From Listeria cossartiae subsp. cayugensis (GTDB lineage Bacteria > Bacillota > Bacilli > Lactobacillales > Listeriaceae), in the NCBI RefSeq assembly GCF_014229095.1, contig NZ_JAARZC010000001.1, forward strand, positions 682,001-746,000: a stretch of 64,000 bases of DNA, written 5' to 3'. The notes beneath the pieces are model-generated. The model did no database searches. It saw only the letters and a program-made list of their open reading frames with translations, and had not been told where the DNA came from. Shown piece by piece: positions 40,321-49,930 of this stretch. Positions within the stretch are counted from its first letter, which is position 1. Each line of letters starts with the position of its first letter. The translations under genes were made by a program, and so were the position numbers.

Positions 40321-41514
40321 TTGAGTAAGATTAAAGTAGAAGAGCTAACGAAGATTTTCGGAAAAAAGGCTTCCAAAGCATCTTCTTTACTTTCTCAGGG
40401 GAAATCGAAAACAGATATTTTGAAAGAAACAGGCGCGACAATTGGTGTGAATAAAGCATCTTTTAGCGTAGAAGAAGGCGAGATTTTCGTTATTATGGGG
40501 CTTTCTGGTAGTGGGAAGTCGACTTTGGTACGACTTTTAAACCGTCTAATTGAGCCTACGAGCGGGAAAATTTGGCTTGACGGAAAAGAACTATCCAGTC
40601 TAAATAAAAAAGAACTTTTGGAAGTTAGAAGAAAAAGCATGAGCATGGTCTTCCAAAACTTTGGTTTATTTCCGAATAGAACAATTAACCGCAATGTGGA
40701 ATACGGCCTTGAAATTCAAGGAATGGACAAAGAAGAACGCGAGAAAAATGCAGCAGAATCGCTTGCACTTGTTGGTTTAGCTGGTTACGGCGATCAATAT
40801 CCTTCGCAACTTTCTGGTGGGATGCAACAACGTGTAGGTCTAGCAAGAGCACTTGCGAATAATCCGGACATTTTGCTAATGGATGAAGCTTTCTCCGCGC
40901 TTGACCCACTTAACCGAAAAGATATGCAAGATCAGTTGCTTGATTTACAAGATAAAATGAAGAAAACAATCATCTTTATTACCCATGATTTGGATGAGGC
41001 GCTTCGTATTGGCGATCACATTATGATTATGCGTGATGGTTCTGTCGTTCAAACAGGTTCTCCGGAAGAAATTCTGGCACATCCAGCAAATGAATATGTA
41101 GAAAAATTCATTGAAGATGTAGACCGCTCTAAAGTCTATACAGCGAGCAATGTTATGATACGTCCAGAAATCGTTAATTTTGAAAAAGACGGTCCTCGTG
41201 TTGCGCTTAAACGGATGCGTGAAGCTGGAACTTCCAGTGTATTCGTTGTGAAACGTAATCGTGAGCTAGTTGGTATTGTCCATGCTGCTGAAGTATCTAA
41301 ACTTGTAAAAGAAAATATTACTTCGCTTGAAACAGCTTTACATCGTGATGTGCCTACAACTGGCCTAGATACGCCTCTTGCAGAAATTATGGATACTATC
41401 TCGACAACAACGATACCGATTGCTGTAACAGAAGATGGAAAACTAAAAGGAATTATCATTCGCGGATCCGTTCTGGCCGCACTTTCTGGAAACGAGGTGA
41501 ACGTTAATGCCTAA
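40321..41514 (+). CDS. gbuA: Glycine betaine ABC transporter, ATP-binding subunit GbuA
   Basis: A 397-residue ATPase of the OpuA type. Walker A GLSGSGKST, signature LSGGMQQRVGLARA, Walker B ILLMDEAFSALDP; the C-terminal 110 residues are a CBS pair, which in OpuA senses ionic strength or c-di-AMP. Starts with TTG after AAGGGG. Overlaps gbuB by eight bases. Brings betaine in under salt and cold stress. Confidence 0.96.
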   Translation: MSKIKVEELTKIFGKKASKASSLLSQGKSKTDILKETGATIGVNKASFSVEEGEIFVIMGLSGSGKSTLVRLLNRLIEPTSGKIWLDGKELSSLNKKELLEVRRKSMSMVFQNFGLFPNRTINRNVEYGLEIQGMDKEEREKNAAESLALVGLAGYGDQYPSQLSGGMQQRVGLARALANNPDILLMDEAFSALDPLNRKDMQDQLLDLQDKMKKTIIFITHDLDEALRIGDHIMIMRDGSVVQTGSPEEILAHPANEYVEKFIEDVDRSKVYTASNVMIRPEIVNFEKDGPRVALKRMREAGTSSVFVVKRNRELVGIVHAAEVSKLVKENITSLETALHRDVPTTGLDTPLAEIMDTISTTTIPIAVTEDGKLKGIIIRGSVLAALSGNEVNVNA

Positions 41515-42355
41515 TATTCCAACGATTCCATTAGCTAGTTGGATTGACAAATTAGTGGATGGCTTAACGCAATTTGAAGGATTTTTTAATGTAATTACTA
41601 ATATCATTGGCGGAATTGTGGACGCATTCCAATGGGTTTTTGACTTAGTTCCACCATGGTTATTTATTATTTTACTTGTATTTGGCACATTTTGGGTAAA
41701 TCGTAAAGGCAAAAAATGGGGTTTAATTATTTTTGAAGTTGTCGGTTTACTGTTAATTTGGAACTTAGATTTCTGGCGTGATATGACACAAACATTAACG
41801 CTTGTGCTGACAAGTAGTTTAATTGCGCTTGTTATTGGCGTTCCACTTGGTATTTGGATGGCGAAAAGCAATATCGTCGAAAGTATCTTTAAACCGGTAC
41901 TCGACTTTATGCAAACTATGCCAGCCTTTGTTTACTTAATTCCAGCCGTAGCATTTTTCGGAATTGGAATGGTTCCCGGGGTTGTGGCTTCTGTTATTTT
42001 CGCAATGCCTCCAACTGTTCGGATGACTAACCTAGGTATTCGCCAAGTTTCGACAGAGCTAGTTGAAGCAGCAGATTCGTTTGGTTCAACCCCTTGGCAA
42101 AAACTTTGGAAAGTACAACTGCCAATGGCGAAATCGACTATGATGGCCGGTATTAACCAAAGTATCATGTTAGCACTATCCATGGTCGTAATTGCTTCGA
42201 TGATCGGTGCAATGGGACTTGGAACACGTGTTTACTTCGCAGTAGGACGTAACGACGCTGGTGGCGGATTTGTAGCTGGGATTGCGATTGTTATCGTAGC
42301 AATCATCCTAGACCGTCTAACACAAGCCTTCAATAAAAAAGCGAAATCAGAATAA
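41507..42355 (+). CDS. gbuB: Glycine betaine ABC transporter permease GbuB
   Basis: A 282-residue membrane protein with about seven predicted segments. The EAA loop that contacts the ATPase is seen as VEAADSFGSTPWQKLWKVQLP (about residues 182-202). The N-terminal amphipathic part (WIDKLVDGLTQF) is as in OpuAB. It is part of the three-gene gbu operon. Confidence 0.96.
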   Translation: MPNIPTIPLASWIDKLVDGLTQFEGFFNVITNIIGGIVDAFQWVFDLVPPWLFIILLVFGTFWVNRKGKKWGLIIFEVVGLLLIWNLDFWRDMTQTLTLVLTSSLIALVIGVPLGIWMAKSNIVESIFKPVLDFMQTMPAFVYLIPAVAFFGIGMVPGVVASVIFAMPPTVRMTNLGIRQVSTELVEAADSFGSTPWQKLWKVQLPMAKSTMMAGINQSIMLALSMVVIASMIGAMGLGTRVYFAVGRNDAGGGFVAGIAIVIVAIILDRLTQAFNKKAKSE

Positions 42356-42368
42356 GGAGGAGAGTAGA

Positions 42369-43271
42369 TTGCTAAAAAAATTAATCACCACCGCAGTTTT
42401 GGCTATGCTTATTTTCACTTTAGCAGCCTGCGGGACAACCCTTGCTCCTTATGACGCGAAAAAAGATTTAGGCGAACAAATCAATTATACAATCACTGGA
42501 ATTGATGCAGGAGCAGGAATCATGCTTGCCACACAAAATGCAATTAAAGATTACCATTTAGATGATGATAATTGGCAGTTACAAACAAGTTCGACTGCGG
42601 CAATGACTAGTACACTTCAAAAAGCGATGAAAGATAAGCGCCCGATTGTCGTAACTGGTTGGACTCCGCACTGGATGTTTACAAAATTCGATTTGAAATT
42701 TTTAGATGATCCGAAAAATGTCTTTGGTAATGCGGAAAATATCCACACAATTGTACGTAAAGGTTTAAAAGAAGATAAGCCTTCCGCGTACCAAGTGTTA
42801 GATAATTTCTTTTGGACCGCAGAAGATATGTCGGAAGTAATGCTCGAAGTTAATGACGGCGTTGATCCAGAAGAAGCTGCTAAAAAATGGATTAAAAACA
42901 ATCCTGAAAAAGTTGCCAAATGGACAGATGGCGTTGAAAAAGTAGATGGCGATGAAATCAAGTTAACTTATGTTGCTTGGGATTCTGAAATTGCCTCCAC
43001 CAATGTTGTTGCAGAAGCATTAAAAAAAGTTGGCTATAAACCAACGATTCAAGCAATGGAAATTCAACCAATGTGGGCTTCCGTTGCAACAGATGCAGCA
43101 GATGGAATGGTAGCAGCATGGCTTCCAAACACTTCCGGAATCTACTACAAAGATTACAAAGGGAAGTTTGAAGATTTAGGACCAAACTTAAAAGGTGCAA
43201 AAATTGGCCTTGCAGTTCCAAAATACATGACAAACATTAATTCCATTGAAGATTTGAAAACAAGCAAATAA
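42369..43271 (+). CDS. gbuC: Glycine betaine-binding lipoprotein GbuC
   Basis: A 300-residue lipoprotein with signal peptide and lipobox LAAC (Cys21). The mature part is an OpuAC-type substrate-binding domain with the aromatic residues WTPHWMF and WAS that cage the betaine ammonium group. Starts with TTG after AAGGAGGAG. Anchored on the outer face of the membrane. Confidence 0.96.
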   Translation: MLKKLITTAVLAMLIFTLAACGTTLAPYDAKKDLGEQINYTITGIDAGAGIMLATQNAIKDYHLDDDNWQLQTSSTAAMTSTLQKAMKDKRPIVVTGWTPHWMFTKFDLKFLDDPKNVFGNAENIHTIVRKGLKEDKPSAYQVLDNFFWTAEDMSEVMLEVNDGVDPEEAAKKWIKNNPEKVAKWTDGVEKVDGDEIKLTYVAWDSEIASTNVVAEALKKVGYKPTIQAMEIQPMWASVATDAADGMVAAWLPNTSGIYYKDYKGKFEDLGPNLKGAKIGLAVPKYMTNINSIEDLKTSK

Positions 43272-43278
43272 ACTTTTG

Positions 43279-43332
43279 AAAAGACACGAAGAAGTCCAAG
43301 TCTTACTTGATACTTTCTCCGTGCCTTTTTTT
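43279..43332 (+). terminator. Terminator of gbuABC
   Basis: An imperfect long hairpin (AAGACACGAAGAAGT with ACTTTCTCCGTGCCTTTTTT), then a run of T residues. Confidence 0.75.
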
Positions 43333-43385
43333 CTCTATAAGGGTAAAATAATAGTTGATTGATGAAATTGCTAGGAGGAAGATGA

Positions 43386-43877
43386 ATGTTTAAAAAATTT
43401 CTAAAAAAGACAAAACAAGAAGTAGTATTCGCACATGTAACTGGACAAGTTATCGCATTAGAAGATGTTCCAGATCCAGTTTTTAACCAAAAAATGATGG
43501 GGGAAGGCATTGCAATTAAGCCGGAAACAGGCACAATTGTTGCTCCTGTAGATGGAAAAATTATTCAACTCGCAGAAACAAAACATGCTTTTGGAATTCG
43601 TACTGATATGGGGCAAGAAATTCTTGTACATATTGGCTTAGAAACTGTATCTCTAAACGGTGAAGGCTTCAACGTTTTAGTAAGTGTCGGTGATAAAGTA
43701 AAAGTAGGTGACCCGATTGTGGAAGCAGACTTTGATTTCATCGAAAAAAATGCCGCAAGTACGGTCGTACCAATGGTTATAACAAACAGTTCAGAAGGTA
43801 AATACGATTTTGATTTCCAAACTGTAACAAAAGCAGAAGCCGGGAAAACTGAAGTATTGACAACTAATTTAAAATAA
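43386..43877 (+). CDS. PTS glucose-type IIA component
   Basis: A 163-residue stand-alone EIIA of the glucose family. The phosphorylated histidine is in EILVHIGLETV (about residue 80), with the second conserved histidine in TKHAFGIRTD. It takes phosphate from HPr and passes it to one or more IIBC permeases encoded elsewhere. RBS AGGAGG; own terminator. Confidence 0.95.
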   Translation: MFKKFLKKTKQEVVFAHVTGQVIALEDVPDPVFNQKMMGEGIAIKPETGTIVAPVDGKIIQLAETKHAFGIRTDMGQEILVHIGLETVSLNGEGFNVLVSVGDKVKVGDPIVEADFDFIEKNAASTVVPMVITNSSEGKYDFDFQTVTKAEAGKTEVLTTNLK

Positions 43878-43884
43878 TCGAACG

Positions 43885-43926
43885 AAAAAATCCGTGAAAG
43901 GGTAATTTCCTTTTCATGGATTTTTT
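43885..43926 (+). terminator. Terminator of the IIA gene
   Basis: A stem of about 16 bp with one wobble (AAAAAATCCGTGAAAGG with CCTTTTCATGGATTTTTT), then T residues. Confidence 0.88.
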
Positions 43927-43991
43927 AGTATTCATTTACGAGTTAAAAGGGTAGAATGAAGGTAATTAGTAAATAAAAGGAGCGGAATAAT

Positions 43992-44687
43992 ATGTTAGAA
44001 GTAATTGTTCAAAATCCAAGAGATGCCTACTTAGCTGAAAAATATGGCGCGGATAGAATGGAAGTAGTTTCGGCAATAAGCGAAGGTGGTCTGACTCCGA
44101 GTTATGGAGCGATTAAAGAAATCGTGCGTGCTTCCAAGTTACCAGCCATGATGATGATTCGCCCGCATAGTTTTTCTTTTGTTTATGATGAGGCTGCGAG
44201 AATCGTAATGGAACGCGATATTGAGCTTGCAAAAGAAGTCGGCGTAAAGGGAATTGTCTACGGCGGCATCACAGCAGACGGCGATATCGATCAATCCCTG
44301 CTCGAAAAAGTGATTGAATGGAAAGGCGATTTGGACCTTACTTTTCACCGAGCACTGGAAGCAACCAAAGATATCGAAGCGAGTTACCAAGTTTTGCGTA
44401 CATATGGAAAAGACATTAACCAATTACTCACTTCTGGCGGGACAGATAGCGCGCTAGATTCCTTGCCGCGCCTAAAACGTTGGATTCAAGATAGTCAAGA
44501 AAACCCTGATTCATTCCAAATTTTAGTTGGAAGTGGCGTCAAACCCGAAAACATCGCTACCTTCCAAGCGACATTTAATCACACCGATTATCACGTAGGA
44601 AGTGCGGCAAGGGAAGCTAGTGATTTTTCCAAAGACATTTTAAAAGAAAAAATCGCTACGTTGCAACAACAAATAAACAATCACTGA
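43992..44687 (+). CDS. cutC: CutC family protein
   Basis: A 231-residue TIM-barrel protein. Family segments are visible: ADRMEVVSAISEGGLTPSYG near the N-terminus, MMIRPHSFSFVY, LTFHRALEATKD and LLTSGGTDSAL. CutC was linked to copper tolerance, but its reaction is not established. RBS AAGGAG. Single gene. Confidence 0.92.
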   Translation: MLEVIVQNPRDAYLAEKYGADRMEVVSAISEGGLTPSYGAIKEIVRASKLPAMMMIRPHSFSFVYDEAARIVMERDIELAKEVGVKGIVYGGITADGDIDQSLLEKVIEWKGDLDLTFHRALEATKDIEASYQVLRTYGKDINQLLTSGGTDSALDSLPRLKRWIQDSQENPDSFQILVGSGVKPENIATFQATFNHTDYHVGSAAREASDFSKDILKEKIATLQQQINNH

Positions 44688-44767
44688 TTCTACGTAGCAG
44701 GTAGCCTTCCAAGCTTAGATACGCTATAATGAAACAAGACTATTCTTAATGAAAAGGTGGAAAAAAA

Positions 44768-45640
44768 GTGAATAACTATATTGGCAAAAGCCAAGTAATG
44801 ACCGTAAAAGAAATCAAAGATACAGGTTGGCTTCTTGAAAAAGAAGACGTAACTGTTTTTTTATCTAAATCCAATACACATGAAACGGAACTTGCTGTTG
44901 GTGCAGAAGTAACCGTATTTATTTTTGTGGACTATGACCGCGAAATCGCAGCAACAACGATTATTCCAAAAATTCAAGTAGGACATTATGGCTGGGGAAC
45001 AGTAACAGAAGTGCGCAAACATCTAGGCGTTTTTGTCGATATCGGCATTGAAAAAGACGTCGTTGTGTCACTGGACGACCTGCCAGCATTACTGCACTTA
45101 TGGCCTAAAAAAGAAGACCGCGTGATGATTGCACTGCGCGTAGATGAAGAAAATCGCGTTTGGGGCGTTCTCGCAGAAGAAGAACAATTCCGCGCCATTG
45201 CTGTTCGAGCAGAACAAGATTTGTTTAACCAAAATATCGAAGGTACGATTTATCGTTTATTAAAAATAGGTTCATTTGTGTTTACAGATGATTTCCATAT
45301 TGGCTTTATTCATGAAAGCGAACGTACTTCCGAGCCACGAATGGGTGAACGCGTGAAGGCACGTGTTATCGCTGTAAAACCAGACGGCTCATTAAACTTA
45401 TCGCTTCGTGGTAGATCGCATGAAGTATTGAATGATGATGCGGAAATGATTTTAACGTATTTACGAAGCGTTGGCGGAGAAATGCCATTTGGCGATAAAT
45501 CCGATCCAGATGCTATCCGTGCAAAATTTGGTATAAGTAAAGCACAATTCAAGCGCGCACTTGGCACCCTATTAAAAGCGCGACGCATTACACAAGAAGA
45601 CGGCGTGACGACGAAAATCACCGAAGAAACATCCGACTAA
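44768..45640 (+). CDS. cvfB: S1-domain RNA-binding protein, CvfB family
   Basis: A 290-residue protein with three S1-like beta-barrel domains (about 5-60, 65-135 with GWGTVTEVRKHLGVFVDIGI, 145-215 with VKPDGSLNLSLR) and a C-terminal winged helix (IRAKFGISKAQFKRALGTLLKARRI). This is the CvfB layout; in Staphylococcus CvfB binds RNA and affects virulence. Starts with GTG after AAAGGTGG; a TATAAT is at 44725-44730. Confidence 0.9.
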   Translation: MNNYIGKSQVMTVKEIKDTGWLLEKEDVTVFLSKSNTHETELAVGAEVTVFIFVDYDREIAATTIIPKIQVGHYGWGTVTEVRKHLGVFVDIGIEKDVVVSLDDLPALLHLWPKKEDRVMIALRVDEENRVWGVLAEEEQFRAIAVRAEQDLFNQNIEGTIYRLLKIGSFVFTDDFHIGFIHESERTSEPRMGERVKARVIAVKPDGSLNLSLRGRSHEVLNDDAEMILTYLRSVGGEMPFGDKSDPDAIRAKFGISKAQFKRALGTLLKARRITQEDGVTTKITEETSD

Positions 45641-45670
45641 AGTAGTAGGGCATGTTCCAACTAGCGCGGT

Positions 45671-45700
45671 TTGTTTCCTTTAGCAAATCATCGCTATAAT
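45671..45700 (+). promoter_or_regulatory. Promoter of liaFSR
   Basis: TTGTTT (45671-45676) and TATAAT (45695-45700) with an 18-bp spacer, about 75 bp upstream of the liaF start. Confidence 0.6.
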
Positions 45701-45775
45701 AAACACAGCATGTACAAAGTAGCAAAAATCGAGAAATAACTTTGTCAAAACATGAACGCAAGGAGGTGTGTCAGC

Positions 45776-46489
45776 TTGAAAAAAATGGAAAGCTCGGTTG
45801 TTTTTGTATTTTTAATTGCGATTATTGTTGGTGTAGGACTAGAAATGTTATTCCAGTGGGAGCTACTTATTTTGTTTGCACTCGGGATATTTTTCATCTT
45901 TACATCAAGAAAGGCAAGCGCAACGAAGAAAAGTGCGAGAAACTCATTATTTATTGGTATCGTATTTATCATTATCGCCGTGTTACTAACAACCACTTTT
46001 AAAGTAGGACTTGTTGTTGCGGGGATTTATGCGATCATTCACTATATTAGTCGGAAGCGGGCACCTCAATTATTAATGCTTAAAACTAGAGAACCAGACA
46101 GCAAGATTGACCGCACAGATAAATTTATTCGCAATCAATGGTTCGGTAACCAGCGTATACTCGATGTAGTGTATGAATGGGATGATATCAATATCCAAAC
46201 GGGAATTGGTGATACGATTCTCGATTTAGGAAATACAGTTCTTCCAACTGGCGAAAGTGTCATTATGATTCGTAGTGTATCGGGCAAAATTCGGATTCTC
46301 GTTCCATTTGATATTGGGATTTGCATCGAACACTCCGCAATTTTTGGAAATATTCAATATGATAAAGAAAGCACCTCTATTCAAAATAATAGCATCAAGG
46401 TCTACTCAGATAATTACGAAAGTTCTGCGCGAAAAGTGAAAATCATGACTTCTGTAATCTTTGGAGATTTAGAGGTGATTAGGCTATGA
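45776..46489 (+). CDS. liaF: LiaF, membrane inhibitor of the LiaS kinase
   Basis: A 237-residue protein with four predicted membrane segments (residues 7-85, after removing the false extension) and a soluble C-terminal DUF2154/LiaF domain (about 125-237) rich in glycine and beta strands (GIGDTILDLGNTVLP). It keeps LiaS in check until cell-envelope antibiotics act. I chose TTG at 45776, which follows AAGGAGGTG; the upstream ATG at 45752 has no ribosome site. Overlaps liaS by ATGA. Confidence 0.93.
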   Translation: MKKMESSVVFVFLIAIIVGVGLEMLFQWELLILFALGIFFIFTSRKASATKKSARNSLFIGIVFIIIAVLLTTTFKVGLVVAGIYAIIHYISRKRAPQLLMLKTREPDSKIDRTDKFIRNQWFGNQRILDVVYEWDDINIQTGIGDTILDLGNTVLPTGESVIMIRSVSGKIRILVPFDIGICIEHSAIFGNIQYDKESTSIQNNSIKVYSDNYESSARKVKIMTSVIFGDLEVIRL

Positions 46490-47544
46490 GCTTTTCGAAA
46501 CTAATGATGGTTGTTTGCTCGGGATTACTACTCGTTGCAACAGCTATCGGCACAGTCGGATACTATTTTTTTAGTGAAGGCTCTTGGTATAAAATCCTAA
46601 TTGAACAAAAAATCTTTTATATCCCTTTTGTCGTTTTTGTTCCGCTGACAGCCATTTCGGTTGGTTTAATCATCGGTGGTTTGCTTGGCTATTTCGTGAA
46701 GCAAAAGTTTGAATCGATTGACTTCTCGATTCGGTTGCTTGGACAAGGCGATTTGGAGAAAAAGATTACAAGCGAAGAAGACGAAAACTTTTTAGAAGTA
46801 CAGCAAGTATACAAGCAAATCGACCGCTTACGTGATAAAATGAAAGCACAAACGATTTTGACACAAAAACTTGCAAGCGACCGCGCGGAATCAACGGGCC
46901 AAACAAAAGAAGCTATTTTGTCAGAAGAACGGCACCGGATTGCTCGGGAATTACACGATTCAGTGAGTCAGCAACTTTTTGCAGCGATGATGCTTTTATC
47001 AGCATTGAATGAACAAAGCGAAAAAAGCGCCACTCCAGCCATGCAAAAACAATTAAAAATGGTAGAATCCATCGTCAATGAATCCCAATCTGAGATGCGC
47101 GCACTCTTACTTCACTTACGTCCAACACAACTAGAAGGTAAATCGCTTAAAACTGGTATTGAACAATTATTAAAAGAATTAACAACCAAATTGCCTATCG
47201 AAGTCGAATGGCAAATTGAAGATATTAATTTGCAAAAAGGCATTGAAGATCATTTATTCCGTATCGTTCAAGAGCTACTATCCAATACTTTGCGCCATTC
47301 CAAAGCAAAATTATTAGAAGTACGCTTGGTCACAATGGATAATTTAGCTGTCATGAAAGTAGTTGATGATGGCGTTGGCTTTGATATGGATAATGTTCGC
47401 CAAGGTTCTTATGGCTTGCAAAATATGCGAGAACGCGTTGCCGAATTTGGCGGCACCATCAAAATAATTAGTTTCCCAGGAAGAGGAACTAGTGTAGAAA
47501 TAAAAATCCCACTTGTTGCGAAAAAGGACGTGGAAAGCGAATGA
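46486..47544 (+). CDS. liaS: LiaS, sensor histidine kinase
   Basis: A 352-residue kinase. Two membrane segments (about 9-29 and 46-70) with a short outside loop, HAMP-like linker, HisKA_3 domain with His157 in [10 protein letters not shown], and ATPase domain with DDGVGFD and [12 protein letters not shown]. Of the NarL/LiaR-pairing type. Senses envelope damage together with LiaF. Overlaps both neighbours by four bases. Confidence 0.95.
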   Translation: MSFSKLMMVVCSGLLLVATAIGTVGYYFFSEGSWYKILIEQKIFYIPFVVFVPLTAISVGLIIGGLLGYFVKQKFESIDFSIRLLGQGDLEKKITSEEDENFLEVQQVYKQIDRLRDKMKAQTILTQKLASDRAESTGQTKEAILSEERHRIARELHDSVSQQLFAAMMLLSALNEQSEKSATPAMQKQLKMVESIVNESQSEMRALLLHLRPTQLEGKSLKTGIEQLLKELTTKLPIEVEWQIEDINLQKGIEDHLFRIVQELLSNTLRHSKAKLLEVRLVTMDNLAVMKVVDDGVGFDMDNVRQGSYGLQNMRERVAEFGGTIKIISFPGRGTSVEIKIPLVAKKDVESE

Positions 47545-48179
47545 TAAAAGTATTACTTGTAGATGATCATGAAATGGTACGAATAGGTGTTTCAGCCTAT
47601 CTTTCTGTGCAAGATGACATGGAAGTTGTTGGCGAGGCAGAAAACGGACGTGAAGGCGCTGATATGGCTTTAGAATTACGCCCAGATATCATTTTAATGG
47701 ATTTAGTGATGGACGAAATGGACGGCATCGAAGCCACAAAAGAAATTATGCAAAACTGGAAAGAAGCAAAAATCATTATCGTCACAAGCTTCATTGATGA
47801 TGAAAAAGTATACCCAGCACTAGAAGCCGGGGCAAGCAGTTATATGCTAAAAACATCGACAGCAAGCGAAATTGCAGATGCGATTCGTGCTACATACGGC
47901 GGAGACTCTGTCCTTGAACCAGAAGTAACTGGCAAAATGATGCAAAGACTAACCGCTAAACCAGAAAAAAACTTACACGATGATTTAACGAATCGTGAAA
48001 ATGAAATTTTACTTTTAATTGCGGAAGGTAAATCTAACCAAGAAATCGCCGATGAACTTTTCATCACGTTAAAAACGGTTAAAACGCATGTAAGTAATAT
48101 CTTATCAAAATTAGATGTACAAGATCGCACGCAAGCAGCCATCTATGCATTTAAACACGACTTAGTAGAAAAAAAGTAG
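47541..48179 (+). CDS. liaR: LiaR, response regulator
   Basis: A 212-residue NarL-type regulator. The receiver domain has the phospho-acceptor Asp54 ([12 protein letters not shown]), and the C-terminal LuxR-type helix-turn-helix covers about 147-205 ([21 protein letters not shown]). Pairs with LiaS. The target promoters are elsewhere. Confidence 0.95.
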   Translation: MIKVLLVDDHEMVRIGVSAYLSVQDDMEVVGEAENGREGADMALELRPDIILMDLVMDEMDGIEATKEIMQNWKEAKIIIVTSFIDDEKVYPALEAGASSYMLKTSTASEIADAIRATYGGDSVLEPEVTGKMMQRLTAKPEKNLHDDLTNRENEILLLIAEGKSNQEIADELFITLKTVKTHVSNILSKLDVQDRTQAAIYAFKHDLVEKK

Positions 48180-48197
48180 CCAGGAGGTAACGCACAC

Positions 48198-48857
48198 ATG
48201 AAAGAAGGATTTGCAGTCATCGGTCTTGGGCGATTTGGTGGAAGTATTTGTCGGTCATTAGTCGAGCAAGGAATGGAAGTACTTGCGATTGATTCAGATG
48301 AAGAACGCGTAAATGAATATATGTCGATTGCGACCCATGCAGTTATCGCCAATTCCACAGATGAAAATGCGCTTCGTCAATTAGGTATTCGTAACTTTGA
48401 ACACGTTATCGTTGCTATTGGGGAAGATATTCAGTCGAGTATTTTAACGACGCTAATTTTAAAAGAAATGGGCGTAAAATATGTTACGGCAAAAGCAACG
48501 AACGACAAGCACGCCAAATTGCTTGATAAAATTGGAGCTGACCGCGTTGTCCATCCTGAGCGGGACATGGGACGCCGGATTGCCCATTATATCGTATCGA
48601 AAAACATGCTTGATTATCTGGAACTTTCGGATGAATATAGTCTTGTCGAGATTTCGGTATCTGATCCGCGCTTCCTAGGGAAAAGCTTGGTGGATCTGGA
48701 TTTCCGTAACTCTTTTGGTGTGAATATTGTCGGCATTAAAAAAGATAAACAAATGATTATTACCCCCGAAGCAAATGATGTTCTCCACGAAGGTGATATC
48801 CTTATTGTGATTGGTTCGGATGATGATATTGAACGACTACAAGAAAAAATTCAATAA
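48198..48857 (+). CDS. ktrC: Ktr potassium uptake regulatory subunit (KtrC/KtrA family)
   Basis: A 219-residue cytosolic RCK protein. The N-terminal Rossmann part has GLGRFGGSICRSL and the acidic end of strand two (LAIDSDEERV), and a TrkA_C domain follows (about 138-219), a known c-di-AMP site. It gates a KtrB/KtrD pore such as the one at 19788. RBS AGGAGG. It lies 18 bp after liaR. Confidence 0.93.
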   Translation: MKEGFAVIGLGRFGGSICRSLVEQGMEVLAIDSDEERVNEYMSIATHAVIANSTDENALRQLGIRNFEHVIVAIGEDIQSSILTTLILKEMGVKYVTAKATNDKHAKLLDKIGADRVVHPERDMGRRIAHYIVSKNMLDYLELSDEYSLVEISVSDPRFLGKSLVDLDFRNSFGVNIVGIKKDKQMIITPEANDVLHEGDILIVIGSDDDIERLQEKIQ

Positions 48858-48859
48858 AA

Positions 48860-48921
48860 ATAAAACCTAGGCATTAATAAAAGATATGTAAACATGTCAA
48901 TTATATGCGTAGGTTTTTTAT
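48860..48921 (+). terminator. Terminator after ktrC
   Basis: A long hairpin: AAAACCTAGGCAT at the left and ATGCGTAGGTTTT at the right, with a large loop holding a small ACATGT helix, then T residues. Confidence 0.75.
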
Positions 48922-49009
48922 TTGTTTACGCTTTACTGCTTGCTATCTAGCCAGTTATTTTCTATGATAGTTACATAGCTTTACTTAAAGGGACAGGGGG
49001 AGAGAACAG

Positions 49010-49930
49010 ATGAAGAAATTTTTGCTTGATAAAATCGGCGCTCGCGGACTTATTCAAATGTTGCAAGCATTTATTTACGCGAGTATTTGTGTGGTCGTCC
49101 ATACAGTTATTTTCCCTGATTTAGCCGGAGTATTACCTATAGTAGTACTAATAGGGATTATTTCTATGCAACCTACATACGGAATTACTAGAAAAGTTAT
49201 TCCCCAAATTGCACTAGCATTCACATTAGCGTGTTTGTTTGTCATTATAAGTACTTATTTTTTCCCGATTAATGTGTATATTTACTATATTGTGATGATT
49301 GTTGTTATTTTAGCGGTGAACTTTCTGATGCCGCAGAAATATATGGTGATGACACTCGCAATTGGGACCGCGCTTTATTTCCTTGGAACGGACGATTTGC
49401 CCATGCCTCTTTATGTGATGGTCATTGTGGCACTAATTGATGTATTCGTATTCTTTTTACTCGTTCAGCTAGTCGTAAAATATGTCCATTTGCCGCTAGA
49501 AAAGACCGTTCAAACCATTATGAAGCAATTAGTAGGACTTTTTGATAAAGAAATTGAAAGTGTATTTAAAAATAATGGCAAATTTATAACAAAACCGTTG
49601 TATAGCATTTTTGTTCAATCGCAAATGTTTATTAAAGAATATAGTGCCAGTAAAAAAGCCAATCCGCGTCATGTGGAACTATATCAATCGCTACTACCGA
49701 ATTATTTGCAACTCTTTTTCCATATGCAAACGATGGAAGACATTGGTAGAGCCGGATTGTCAGAAGAGGCGAAACAGGCGCTTGCCAAGATTAATGTAGA
49801 AGTTTCTGATGAAATTAATGCAAAAGAAGTCGACCCAGTGGCCTCATTTCACGTGAAAAAATTTGTTGAGAACTTTCTAGCTGTGAAGGTTGGAATGGCT
49901 GAATTAGCTGAAGGGGGCGAGAAGAAATGA
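49010..49930 (+). CDS. FUSC/aromatic acid exporter-like membrane protein 1
   Basis: A 306-residue protein with six predicted membrane segments in the first 165 residues and a long helical cytosolic tail (about 170-306). It looks like the ArAE/FUSC families, but the usual RxxGTxxG motif is not seen in this subunit. It overlaps the next gene, a clearer member, by four bases, so they likely form a hetero-oligomer. Function unknown. Confidence 0.72.
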   Translation: MKKFLLDKIGARGLIQMLQAFIYASICVVVHTVIFPDLAGVLPIVVLIGIISMQPTYGITRKVIPQIALAFTLACLFVIISTYFFPINVYIYYIVMIVVILAVNFLMPQKYMVMTLAIGTALYFLGTDDLPMPLYVMVIVALIDVFVFFLLVQLVVKYVHLPLEKTVQTIMKQLVGLFDKEIESVFKNNGKFITKPLYSIFVQSQMFIKEYSASKKANPRHVELYQSLLPNYLQLFFHMQTMEDIGRAGLSEEAKQALAKINVEVSDEINAKEVDPVASFHVKKFVENFLAVKVGMAELAEGGEKK